Positions 6,696 to 13,798 are shown, numbered from the stretch's first letter. The stretch: DNA of 13,804 bases from DASQWP01 sp050697555 (GCA_050697555.1 JBOHAD010000061.1:1-13804), one strand, 5' to 3'. Notes: a model not told the origin generated them from the letters alone. Numbers and translations: made by a program.

Positions 6696-7492
6696 TGGGC
6701 GAGCTCGCCGTCATCCTCTTCTGGCCCGCGCTCGCCGGCTATGCCGAGGCGGCTGTTGCCTATGCAGGAGACACGCTGCGGCCGGGACGGCTCGTGCGCT
6801 GGGCGATCTGGGGCGTCCGGCTCGGCTGGCTCGCCCAGACCGCGCTCCTCGTCGCGCAGGCCGCGGACGCCGACGGCTTCCCGTGGGGAAGCTGGGCCGG
6901 CTCGCTCAACCTCTTCGTCTGGATGTGCGTCGGCACCTACCTCATCTGGGGCTGCCGGGCGCCTTTCCGCCTGCTCGGTCTCGCGGTCATGCCCCTCGCC
7001 GTGCTCCTCCTGGTGTTGGCCCGGGCGGCGGGCGGCGTCGGTGAGCCCGGGCGGAGCCAGTTCGGGGATGTCTTTCTCGCCTTCCACGTCGGTCTCGCCC
7101 TGGCGGCGTTCGCGGGCTTCACGATCGCGGCCGCGCTCGCGCTTCTCTACCTCTGGCAGGACCGGCGGCTCAAGCGGCACACGCCGCATGTCCTCCGCCT
7201 GCGCGCGCCCTCACTCGAGACGCTCGACGCGCTCGCCGGGCGGACGATCGCGTGCGCCCTGCCGGCGCTGACGGTAGCGATCGGGATCGGCTTGGCGCGG
7301 CTCGGGACCGAGGGCGGCAGCTTCGACGCGACCATGGCCGTCACGCTCCTCGCCTGGATCGTCTACGCGGCCTACCTCATCCTTCGCTTCGAGCTCGGCT
7401 GGCGCGGCCGCCGCGCCGCCTATGTCGCGCTCGCGGGCTTCTCGCTCGTCGTCCTCGTCCGGCTCGTAATCACCCCGTTCGCCCACTTCTGA
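6695..7492 (+). CDS. CcsA/HemX-family cytochrome c assembly membrane protein
   Basis: The 265-residue protein has about eight predicted helices and resembles the CcsA/HemX (cytochrome C assembly) family. The conserved parts include FLAFHVGLALAAFAGF at 127-142 (His131), LLYLWQDRRLKR near 150-161, and a C-terminal stretch AWIVYAAYLILRFELGWRGRRAA ending in a HF tail (His264). The tryptophan-rich WWD loop expected before AWIVYAAYL is replaced by a Trp-free GTEGGSFDATM (about 204-214). That, and its place directly before hemA, recalls Bacillus HemX, which affects glutamyl-tRNA reductase level, but its place after ccmABCD suggests a cytochrome c role. The start ATG 6695 overlaps the previous stop as TGATG. 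Family is fairly sure; HemX versus CcsA function is open. Confidence 0.75.
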   Translation: MGELAVILFWPALAGYAEAAVAYAGDTLRPGRLVRWAIWGVRLGWLAQTALLVAQAADADGFPWGSWAGSLNLFVWMCVGTYLIWGCRAPFRLLGLAVMPLAVLLLVLARAAGGVGEPGRSQFGDVFLAFHVGLALAAFAGFTIAAALALLYLWQDRRLKRHTPHVLRLRAPSLETLDALAGRTIACALPALTVAIGIGLARLGTEGGSFDATMAVTLLAWIVYAAYLILRFELGWRGRRAAYVALAGFSLVVLVRLVITPFAHF

Positions 7493-8784
7493 TGCACCTC
7501 GTCCTCGTCGGCACCTCGTACCAGCGCGCTCCCGTCGAGCTCCGGGAGCTCCTCGCGTACGATCGGGAGCTCCGCCGAGGGGCGCTGGAGCGCCTCTCCT
7601 CCGACGGGAGCGAATCGGCCGTGCTCTCGACCTGCAACCGCACGGAGGCCTACCTTGCCGCCCCCGACGCCGAGGCGACCGAGGAGCGCGTGCACGCCGA
7701 GCTCGCGAGCCTCTCCGGCCTCTCGGGGACCGAGCTCGCGCCCGCCCTCTACACGCTCACCGACCAGGCGGCCGCTCTGCACCTCTTCCGCGTCGCCGCA
7801 GGCCTCGACTCGATGGTTCCGGGCGAGGCGCAGATTCTCGGCCAGGTGCGCGAGGCCTACGGCGCCGCCCGGGAGAGCGGCGCGGCCGGCCCCGTCCTCC
7901 ACCGCCTCTTCCGACAGGCCCTTCGCGTGGGGAAGCGCGTGCGCACGGAGACGGCCATCGGGGAGAACCCGGCCTCGGTCTCCGCGGCCGCGGCCGAGCT
8001 CGCCGAGCGCGTCTTCGAAGACCTCGTGGGCCGCCGCATCCTCCTGCTCGGGGCGGGCAAGACGAGCGACCTGACGGCGGCGAACCTGATCTCGCGCGGG
8101 GTCGGCGAGATTGTCGTGGCCAACCGCTCGGCGGAGCGGGCGCAGGCGCTCGCGCGCCGCTTCAACGGCCGCGGCGTCGGGCTCGAGCGCGTCGAGGAGG
8201 AGCTCGAGCACGCCGACGTCGTCGTCGCCTCGACGAGCGCGCAAGGTCATCTGATCTCTGCGGAGCAGGTGGCGCGTGCCATGCGCGCGCGACGGGGACG
8301 CCCGGTCTTCTTCATCGACATCGCGGTTCCCCGCGACATCGATCCCGCCGTGAACGAGCTCGACGGCTGCTACCTCTACGACATCGACGACCTCGAGCGC
8401 GTCGTCGCCGAGAGCGTCGCCGGGCGCCGCGAGGAGGCCGTGCGCGCCGAGGCGATCGTGAGCGTCGAGGCGGACGACTTCCGCGCGTGGCAGCTCTCGC
8501 TGGACGTCGTGCCGGCGATCGCCTCGCTGCGCGAGCGCGCCGAGGCGATTCGGCGGACGGAGCTCGAGCGGGCGGCCGGACGCCTCGGCTCGCTCTCTCC
8601 CAGCCAACGCCGGGCGGTCGAGTCGCTCACCGCGCAGATCGTGAATAAGCTGCTGCATCAGCCCACCGTGCGCATGAAGGAGGCGGCCGCGGCGGCCGAC
8701 GGCGTCCTCTACGCCGACGCGGTGCGCCACCTGTTCGCGCTCGAGGACCCGGATGCTCCTTCGGATCGGCTCCCGCGGCAGTAG
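7492..8784 (+). CDS. hemA: Glutamyl-tRNA reductase HemA
   Basis: HemA reduces glutamyl-tRNA to glutamate-1-semialdehyde with NADPH, the committed step of the C5 heme route in the cytosol. The 430-residue protein has the catalytic domain with nucleophile Cys48 in LSTCNRTEAYL, His97 and GLDSMVPGEAQILGQV at 104-119, then a Rossmann domain with LLLGAGKTSDL at 184-194 and NRSAERA at 211-217, PVFFIDIAVPRDIDP at 271-285, and a C-terminal dimerisation helix domain (about 320-418). The N terminus GTSYQRAPVELRE is the family GxNHxTAPxExRE variant. ATG 7492 overlaps the upstream stop as TGATG. hemC begins 32 bases before the hemA stop. hemL and hemB are not in the window. Confidence 0.95.
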   Translation: MHLVLVGTSYQRAPVELRELLAYDRELRRGALERLSSDGSESAVLSTCNRTEAYLAAPDAEATEERVHAELASLSGLSGTELAPALYTLTDQAAALHLFRVAAGLDSMVPGEAQILGQVREAYGAARESGAAGPVLHRLFRQALRVGKRVRTETAIGENPASVSAAAAELAERVFEDLVGRRILLLGAGKTSDLTAANLISRGVGEIVVANRSAERAQALARRFNGRGVGLERVEEELEHADVVVASTSAQGHLISAEQVARAMRARRGRPVFFIDIAVPRDIDPAVNELDGCYLYDIDDLERVVAESVAGRREEAVRAEAIVSVEADDFRAWQLSLDVVPAIASLRERAEAIRRTELERAAGRLGSLSPSQRRAVESLTAQIVNKLLHQPTVRMKEAAAAADGVLYADAVRHLFALEDPDAPSDRLPRQ

Positions 8785-9589
8785 GCTCGCGCTCACGCAG
8801 GCCGAGCTGGTGGCCGCTGTGCTGCGGGCCGCCGAGGGCGACGTCGACGTGGCCATCCTCCCGATCACGACCGCCGGCGACCGCGACCGCTCGAAGCCGT
8901 TCGGCGAGATCGGAGCGCGCGGGGTCTTCGTCAAGGAGATCGAGGAGGCCCTCCTGGCCGGGCGGATCGACGTCGCCGTCCACTCGGCCAAGGACATGAC
9001 CTCGACGGACACCGACGGCCTGGTCGTGGGGGCTTTCCTGCCCCGCGAGGACGCTCGAGATGCCCTCTGTGGTGCGGAAGGCGTGCGGCCGGGGATGCGC
9101 ATCGGGACGGCATCGGTGCGCCGGCGCGCGCAGCTTCTCGCTCTCGAGCCGGAGGTCGCCGTCGAGCCGCTGCGCGGCAACGTGGACACGCGCCTCCGCA
9201 AGATGCGGGAGCGCGGGCTCGACGCGATCGTGCTTGCGGCCGCCGGGCTCGACCGCCTGGGGCTCGGGGCCGAGGTGGGGTACCGCTTCGACGCCGAGGA
9301 GCTCGTGCCGGAGGCGGGACAAGGAGCGGTCGCCCTCCAGGTGCGTGCGGGCGACGAAGGCCTGGTCGAGTCGGCCGACGACGCCGAGACGCGGCGTCGC
9401 GTGGAGGCCGAGCGCGCCTGCGTCTCTCGAATCGGCGGCGGCTGCCTGGCTCCGGTCGCCGCGCACCACGACGGCGAGAGGCTCACAGCGCTCGTCGCCG
9501 CCGAGGACGGAAGCTGGATCGAGCGGCGCATCGGGGTCGATCCAGTCGAGATCGCCGACACCCTCCTCGGCGCCGCCGCGGCACACTGA
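8753..9589 (+). CDS. hemC: Porphobilinogen deaminase HemC
   Basis: HemC joins four porphobilinogens into hydroxymethylbilane. The 278-residue product shows GSRGSRLALTQAELV at 6-20, the catalytic Asp81 in HSAKDM, GTASVRRRAQL at 118-128, RGNVDTRL at 141-148, LVPEAGQGA near 184-192 and the dipyrromethane cofactor Cys231 in GGGCLAP. The HSAKDMTSTDTDGLVV segment departs from the more common HSLKDLPT but keeps the Asp. ATG 8753 lies inside the end of hemA with GAGGA 5 bases upstream (8743-8747), so this start is well supported despite the 32-base overlap. hemD follows 2 bases after the stop. Confidence 0.95.
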   Translation: MLLRIGSRGSRLALTQAELVAAVLRAAEGDVDVAILPITTAGDRDRSKPFGEIGARGVFVKEIEEALLAGRIDVAVHSAKDMTSTDTDGLVVGAFLPREDARDALCGAEGVRPGMRIGTASVRRRAQLLALEPEVAVEPLRGNVDTRLRKMRERGLDAIVLAAAGLDRLGLGAEVGYRFDAEELVPEAGQGAVALQVRAGDEGLVESADDAETRRRVEAERACVSRIGGGCLAPVAAHHDGERLTALVAAEDGSWIERRIGVDPVEIADTLLGAAAAH

Positions 9590-9591
9590 GG

Positions 9592-10251
9592 ATGAGAGTC
9601 CTCCTCACCGGGACCGAGGAGGCGGGGAGACGGCTCGCCGAGGGGCTACGGCGGGAGGGCTTCGAGACGCTCGTCTGCCCGCTCGTCCGCATCGAGGTTC
9701 TCGAGGGCCCGCCGCTCCGCTTGGACGGGTACGACTGGCTTCTCCTGACGAGCCGGCAGGGAGTCGAAGCGCTCTTCCGGCGGCTCGAGGGGCCGCTGCC
9801 GAAGGTGGCCGCAGTCGGTCCCGGGACGGCCGAGGCGCTCCGCGAGCACGGAGTCGAGCCGGTGCTCGTCGCCGGCGTCTCCACGCAGGAGGGACTGGCC
9901 GCGGAGTTGCCCCGACCCGTGGGACGAGCGCTCTTCGCCGGCGCCGAAGCAGCGCGCGACGTGCTCGCCCGGGAGCTGGACGCCGACTTCGTGCCGCTCT
10001 ACCGGACGGTGGAGGCGGCGCCGGAGGACGTTCCGGGCGCCGACCTGGTCGTGCTCGCGTCCGCCTCCGCCGCCCGCGCGCTCTCGCGTGTGCGCCGCGA
10101 CCTCTCGTGCGTCTCCATCGGTCCCGTCACGACCGAGGAGGCGAGGAGGCGCGGCCTCGAGGTCGTCGCCGAGGCGGAGAGCCACGACCGGGACGGGCTC
10201 GTGCGAGCGGTTAAGCTCGCCGCATCCAGAGCCGCTTCATCACCCTCCTGA
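9592..10251 (+). CDS. hemD: Uroporphyrinogen-III synthase HemD
   Basis: HemD closes hydroxymethylbilane to uroporphyrinogen III with inversion of ring D. The family is poorly conserved, but the 219-residue product shows the two-lobe HEM4 pattern: LLTG at the N terminus, DWLLLTSRQGVEALF, VAAVGPGTAEALREHG, then LVVLASASAARAL and the typical ending VSIGPVTTEEARRRGLEVV followed by SHDRDGLVRAV. It is a little shorter than many HemD proteins (about 240-260). Position directly after hemC makes the call firm. ATG 9592 has only a weak GAGG just upstream. Its last 28 bases overlap the probable start of the next gene. Confidence 0.9.
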   Translation: MRVLLTGTEEAGRRLAEGLRREGFETLVCPLVRIEVLEGPPLRLDGYDWLLLTSRQGVEALFRRLEGPLPKVAAVGPGTAEALREHGVEPVLVAGVSTQEGLAAELPRPVGRALFAGAEAARDVLARELDADFVPLYRTVEAAPEDVPGADLVVLASASAARALSRVRRDLSCVSIGPVTTEEARRRGLEVVAEAESHDRDGLVRAVKLAASRAASSPS

Positions 10252-11039
10252 CGGACTTCGGGCTGGCGGACGACTTCGTCGGGACCTGCCGCGGCGTCAT
10301 CAAGCGGATCGCGCCGGAGGCGGAGGTGATCGACATCACGCACGGGATCCCGCCGCAGCAGGTCCTCCAGGGAGCTCTCGTGCTCGCCAACACCCTTCCG
10401 TACATGCCGGAAGGGGTGCACCTCGCCGTCATCGACCCCGGGGTGGGCGGGGTGCGGAAGCCCGTCGCCCTCGAGGGAACGGACGGTCGCCACTACGTCG
10501 GCCCCGACAACGGCCTCCTGCTCGTCGCCGCCGAGCGGCTCGGCGGGGTGCGGGCGGCGGTGGAGCTCACGAACGAGCAGTACATGCTCCAGCCCGTCTC
10601 GGCCACCTTCCACGGGCGGGACGTGTTCGCGCCGGCGGCGGCGCACCTCGCGCGCGGCGTCCCCCTCGCCGAGTTCGGGCCCGAGGTCGCCCAGGACGAG
10701 CTGCGCCGGCTCGAGGTCCCCAAGCCGCACATCGGCGCTCGCCGGATCGGGGCGACCGTGCTCTACGTCGACCGCTTCGGCAACGTGCAGCTCAACCTGA
10801 CGAGCGCCGATCTCGAGCAGGTGGGGATCGCCCCCGGCGCGACCGTCGAGATCGAGGTCGGGTTCGAGCGCTACTACGCGGTCGCGGCGCGGACGTTTGC
10901 GGAGGTGCGACGCGGCGACATCGTCCTCTACGAGGACGCCTACCGGAACATCGCGCTCGCCATCAACCAGGGGAACGCCGCCCAGATGTTCACGGCGCAG
11001 GTGGGCGAGGAGCTCCGCCTCGCCGCCGCCGACGCGTGA
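10224..11039 (+). CDS. SAM hydroxide adenosyltransferase (DUF62); start codon non-canonical or unresolved
   Basis: Members of this family hydrolyse S-adenosylmethionine to adenosine and methionine; relatives are SAM-dependent fluorinase and chlorinase. The frame shows FITLLTDFG at 5-13, HLAVIDPGVGG at 66-76, YVGPDNGLLL at 91-100, TFHGRD at 128-133, YVDRFGN at 181-187 and RNIALAINQGNAA at 241-253. The Asp71-Arg78-His130 spacing matches the catalytic triad known for the hydrolase type. The frame is closed by TAA at 10212, and no ATG, GTG or TTG lies between it and the conserved TDFG segment. The first usable codon is ATC 10224, which gives an N terminus of normal length (271 residues); CTG 10248 is another option. 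The GTG at 10326 would remove 34 residues including TDFG and is rejected. The methyltransferase gene overlaps its stop as GTGA. Confidence 0.8.
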   Translation: MQSRFITLLTDFGLADDFVGTCRGVIKRIAPEAEVIDITHGIPPQQVLQGALVLANTLPYMPEGVHLAVIDPGVGGVRKPVALEGTDGRHYVGPDNGLLLVAAERLGGVRAAVELTNEQYMLQPVSATFHGRDVFAPAAAHLARGVPLAEFGPEVAQDELRRLEVPKPHIGARRIGATVLYVDRFGNVQLNLTSADLEQVGIAPGATVEIEVGFERYYAVAARTFAEVRRGDIVLYEDAYRNIALAINQGNAAQMFTAQVGEELRLAAADA

Positions 11040-11671
11040 GCGAGCGCGTGGAAGCCCTCGGGCGGCGCTTCGCCCGCTTCGCCACGCGGGCTGTGGTGGC
11101 GCGGCCGGGGCTCTGGCGACTTTTCCGCGGGCCTCTTCGGGCCCAGTTCGACCGGCTCGCGCCCGTCTGGGCCGAGCGGCGCGCCGAGGACGCGCTCGCG
11201 TCGCTGGCGGCGGCTCTCGACCGGCTCGAGCGCCCGCCCCGCCGTGCCCTCGACCTGGGCACCGGCACGGGCAAGGCGGCCGAGTTTCTGGCGAGCCGTT
11301 TCGCGCAGGCGGACGTCACCGGCGTGGACCTCTCGCCCGCGATGGTCGCGGAGGCGCGCCGGCACCTGCCGCCGGAGCTCGCCGCCCGCGTGCGCTTCGA
11401 GGTCGCCGACGCGTCCGCGCTCCCCTACGAGGCTGGCGTCTTCGACCTCGTCGTCCTGCTGAACATGATCCCCTTCTTCGGCGAGCTCGCGCGCGTGACG
11501 GCGCCGGGCGGAACCCTCGTCGTCTCCGCTTCCTTCGGCGCCGAGACGCCCATCTACACGCCCTGGGAGACGCTGCGCCGTGAGCTCGGCAAGGTCGGTT
11601 TCGGCTCCTTCGAGGAGGTGGCGGTGGGCGAGGGGGACGCGTTCCTTGCCCGCCGCGGCGACCCCGGCTAG
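11036..11671 (+). CDS. Class I SAM-dependent methyltransferase, substrate unknown
   Basis: The 211-residue protein has a Rossmann methyltransferase core: motif I ALDLGTGTGKAAEFLA at 71-86, the acidic residue Asp98 in VTGVDLSPAMV, VADASALPYEAGVFDLVVLLN at 123-143 and GGTLVVSASFG near 158-168. An N-terminal Arg-rich helical segment of about 65 residues precedes the core, and the C-terminal part is short. Nothing in the sequence tells the acceptor. GTG 11036 overlaps the stop of the DUF62 gene as GTGA, so the two SAM-using proteins are probably co-translated. No ribosome binding site is close to the start. A role in quinone or tetrapyrrole methylation is possible from the neighbourhood but is speculation. 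Confidence 0.8.
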   Translation: MSERVEALGRRFARFATRAVVARPGLWRLFRGPLRAQFDRLAPVWAERRAEDALASLAAALDRLERPPRRALDLGTGTGKAAEFLASRFAQADVTGVDLSPAMVAEARRHLPPELAARVRFEVADASALPYEAGVFDLVVLLNMIPFFGELARVTAPGGTLVVSASFGAETPIYTPWETLRRELGKVGFGSFEEVAVGEGDAFLARRGDPG

Positions 11672-11679
11672 GATGCCGC

Positions 11680-11722
11680 AAACGGCGTTCGCGGCGCGGT
11701 AGCACCGGCCCGGACGCCGTTT
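11680..11722 (+). terminator. Inverted repeat after the operon, terminator-like
   Basis: AAACGGCGTTCG (11680-11691) pairs with CGGACGCCGTTT (11711-11722) over 12 positions, one of them a G-U wobble. The 19-base loop holds a further CGGT/ACCG mini-hairpin. The stem begins 9 bases after the methyltransferase stop and ends in TTT, which suits an intrinsic terminator with a short T tract. Because its right arm runs into the -10 box of the permease promoter, it could equally be an operator. Confidence 0.45.
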
Positions 11723-11727
11723 ATAGT
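11722..11727 (+). promoter_or_regulatory. -10 box of the permease promoter
   Basis: TATAGT matches the -10 consensus at five of six positions and stands out in GC-rich surroundings. Transcription should start near 11733-11735, about 34 bases before the GTG of the permease. Seventeen bases upstream only GTAGCA (11699-11704) is present, a poor -35, so an activator or an alternative sigma factor may be involved. Confidence 0.5.
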
Positions 11728-11755
11728 CGCGGAAAGTCCTGCGGACTTCCGCGAC
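11726..11755 (+). repeat. Near-perfect palindrome overlapping -10 box and start point
   Basis: GTCGCGGAAAGTCC (11726-11739) and GGACTTCCGCGAC (11743-11755) are reverse complements apart from one extra A in the left arm, with TGC between them. The palindrome overlaps the last two bases of the -10 box and covers the expected transcription start, the usual place of a repressor operator. If transcription starts near 11734, only the inner part AAGTCC-TGC-GGACTT would form a hairpin at the 5' end of the RNA, so a DNA operator is the more likely reading. It lies directly before the Shine-Dalgarno of the permease. Confidence 0.6.
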
Positions 11756-11763
11756 AAGGGAGA
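11756..11763 (+). promoter_or_regulatory. Ribosome binding site of the NCS2 permease
   Basis: AAGGGAGA ends 4 bases before the GTG at 11768 and decides this start; it begins immediately after the palindrome. Confidence 0.75.
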
Positions 11764-11767
11764 TCCA

Positions 11768-13249
11768 GTGGCGGAGCTGGTGGGCAGACGTCAGAGTTCG
11801 GGGCTGGAGCGCTTCTTCCGCTTCGGCGAGAACGGGACGACGCTCGCGCGCGACACGGTCGCCGGCGTGACGACCTTCATCGTCATGTCGTACATCATCT
11901 TCGTGAACCCGGCGATCCTCAGCTTCGCCGGGGTCGAGGGGCTCGAGGAGATCGGGTTGCCGTTCGACGGCGTGCTCGCCTCCACGTGCCTCGTGGCCGG
12001 CGTGATGAGCATCGTCATGGGCCTCGTCACGAATCGCGCCTATGCGATCGCGCCGGGCCTGGGGCTGAACGCGGTCGTCGCCTTCACGCTCGTGGCGACG
12101 GAGGGGCTCGGCTTCCCGGAGGCGATGGGGATCGTCGTCATGGAGGGCGCACTCGTGACCGCGCTCGTCCTGCTCGGCATGCGCGAGAAGGTGATGGCCG
12201 CGATCCCGCTCGAGCTGAAGAAGGCGATCGCCATCGGCATCGGCCTGTTCATCGCCTTCATCGGGCTCGTCAACGCCGGACTGGTTCTCCCCGGCGAAGG
12301 CACACCGGTGCAGCTCGCGGAGTTCACGTCCTGGCCCGTCCTGATCGCGCTCTTCGGGATCGTCGTCACGATCGTGCTCCGGGCGCGAGGCTTCCCGGGC
12401 GACCTTCTCGTCGGCATCGTCGCGACAACCGTCTTCGCCACGATCGTCAACGCGGCGACGGACTACACCGCCTACACGGGGCCCGGCTCCGAGCGGTACG
12501 CGCGCTGGCCCGGCGACGTGGTCGACTCGCCCAACTTCAGCCTCGTGGGAGAGATCAGCTTCGACTCCTTCGCCACGGTCGGCATCGTCACGACGATCGC
12601 GCTCGTCTTCTCGCTCTTCCTCGCCGACTTCTTCGACACGATGGGAACGCTCGTCGGGGTCGGCAAGCAGGCGGGCTACCTGACGAGGGAGGGCGAGCTG
12701 CCGGAGATTCGCAAGCCCCTGCTCGTCGACTCCGTCGCCGCGATGGCGGGCGGCGCCGCGTCGGCTTCGTCGGCCACGACCTACATCGAGTCCGGCGCGG
12801 GCGTGGGCGTGGGCGGGCGCACGGGCTGGGTCGCCGTCGTCACCGGAGCGCTCTTCTTCCCCTTCCTCTTCTTCGCGCCCCTCATCGGGATGGTGCCGCC
12901 GCAGGCGACCGCACCCGCCCTTCTCATCGTGGCGTGGCTGATGGCCTCGGCGCTCACCGAGCTCGAGGAGGAGGCCGAAGCGGCGGAGGCGGCGCGCCCC
13001 GAGCGTCGGCTGGCGGGCATCGACTTCCACAACTTCGCCCTCGGGCTCTCGGCGCTCCTCGCGATCATCATCATGCCGTTCACGTTCTCGATCACGAACG
13101 GGATCGCGTTCGGCTTCCTCGCGTACGCCGTCATCCGCGTGGCCCAGGGCGAGTGGCGCCGCGTGCACCCGCTCATGTACGCGGCCGCGCTCGCCTTCGC
13201 GCTCTACTTCACCATTCCGCTCCTGCACGACACGCTGGGCTGGATCTGA
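11768..13249 (+). CDS. NCS2/AzgA-type purine (guanine/hypoxanthine) permease
   Basis: This family imports purine bases by proton symport across the cytoplasmic membrane. The 493-residue protein has 12-14 hydrophobic segments and clear AzgA-type motifs: DTVAGVTTFIVMSYIIFVNPAIL near the N terminus, AIAPGLGLNAVVAFTLV, ELKKAIAIGIGLFIAFIGL, FLADFFDTMGTLVGVGKQAG near 290-309, SSATTYIESGAGVGVGGRTG in the ATTYIES region, and PPQATAPALLIVAWLM. A cytosolic acidic segment ELEEEAEAAEAA precedes the last helices. The substrate is probably hypoxanthine, guanine or adenine; it cannot be fixed by sequence. It is the only gene here with its own intergenic promoter region, including a palindromic putative operator, so it is likely regulated separately from the upstream block. 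Confidence 0.88.
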   Translation: MAELVGRRQSSGLERFFRFGENGTTLARDTVAGVTTFIVMSYIIFVNPAILSFAGVEGLEEIGLPFDGVLASTCLVAGVMSIVMGLVTNRAYAIAPGLGLNAVVAFTLVATEGLGFPEAMGIVVMEGALVTALVLLGMREKVMAAIPLELKKAIAIGIGLFIAFIGLVNAGLVLPGEGTPVQLAEFTSWPVLIALFGIVVTIVLRARGFPGDLLVGIVATTVFATIVNAATDYTAYTGPGSERYARWPGDVVDSPNFSLVGEISFDSFATVGIVTTIALVFSLFLADFFDTMGTLVGVGKQAGYLTREGELPEIRKPLLVDSVAAMAGGAASASSATTYIESGAGVGVGGRTGWVAVVTGALFFPFLFFAPLIGMVPPQATAPALLIVAWLMASALTELEEEAEAAEAARPERRLAGIDFHNFALGLSALLAIIIMPFTFSITNGIAFGFLAYAVIRVAQGEWRRVHPLMYAAALAFALYFTIPLLHDTLGWI

Positions 13250-13291
13250 GAGGAGTCCCCGGGTCTCCGCGAATCCCATCTGGAGCCGGCC

Positions 13292-13798
13292 TCAGCGGAC
13301 GGCGTCGGAGATGACGCCGGCGACGAGACCCCCCGCGATCAGCGCGGTGAGCGCCACGGCGATTACGCGGAAACGGCCTCGGATCCTCGCGAGGTCCGGC
13401 GAGCCGGACATGTGCGCCAGGAGCCGGGCCGGCCACAGGCGCCACGAGACATAGGCAAAGAGGGCGGTCGCTGCCGTCAGCAGGACGGTCTTCGCCACGA
13501 CGAGCGCCGTCCAGGCGTCGCTCGGGCTTTCCGCTTCGCCGAGCTCGATCGCCGTCAGCCCGGCACCCGAGACCGCGAGAGCCGCGGCGAGGCCGAGCAC
13601 CTTCCACCGTGCTCCCGCGGCCAGAACGGTCGCGAAGTCCTCCCGGTCACCCGCCTCGGTGAAGAACTCCGCGAGCCGGGGCTGAACGACGACGATGCTG
13701 TAGAGCATGGCGCCGAGCCAGGCCGCGGTCACGCCGATATGGACGAGGACGAGGACGGTTCGAAGCGCCTCCGCCCACACCGTCGCGCTCAGTCCCAA
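13292..13798 (-). CDS. CopD-like four-helix membrane protein, possibly 5'-partial
   Basis: The 168-residue frame has four predicted helices (about 12-37, 65-86, 95-122 and 143-164). The first carries VHIGVTAAWLGAMLYSIVVVQPRL, with His20 and a WLGA segment as in CopD-type and related small membrane proteins that often bind copper or heme. No further metal-ligand motif is obvious, so function is unknown. The first in-frame start inside the window is TTG at 13798, six bases from the edge, and the frame remains open beyond it, so the true start may lie outside; an internal GTG at 13780 is another option. The gene converges on the permease with a 42-base gap (13250-13291) in which I see no convincing terminator. 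Confidence 0.65.
   Translation of the reverse strand: MGLSATVWAEALRTVLVLVHIGVTAAWLGAMLYSIVVVQPRLAEFFTEAGDREDFATVLAAGARWKVLGLAAALAVSGAGLTAIELGEAESPSDAWTALVVAKTVLLTAATALFAYVSWRLWPARLLAHMSGSPDLARIRGRFRVIAVALTALIAGGLVAGVISDAVR

Noticed and set aside
7420..9561. A 713-codon open frame on the minus strand opposite hemA and hemC
   Set aside because: Low-complexity Ser/Arg/Ala composition and complete overlap with hemA and hemC, whose motifs are unmistakable.
10326..11039. GTG 10326 as the start of the DUF62 gene
   Set aside because: It would remove the first 34 residues, including the conserved TDFG segment that is clearly encoded in the same frame upstream.
11728..11767. Purine or guanidine riboswitch upstream of the permease
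   Set aside because: The leader after the predicted start point is only about 34 bases, and the single hairpin has a TGC loop with none of the conserved junction or ACGR-loop features.
13252..13270. GGAG-CCC...GGG-CTCC symmetry between the permease and the minus-strand gene as a terminator
   Set aside because: It has a central T-T mismatch, leaves no room for a loop if fully paired, and lacks a T tract.
10940..13279. A 779-codon open frame on the minus strand opposite the methyltransferase and permease
   Set aside because: It is antisense to well-recognised genes, very rich in Arg, Glu, Asp and His, and has no domain signature; such frames arise from GC-rich third positions.
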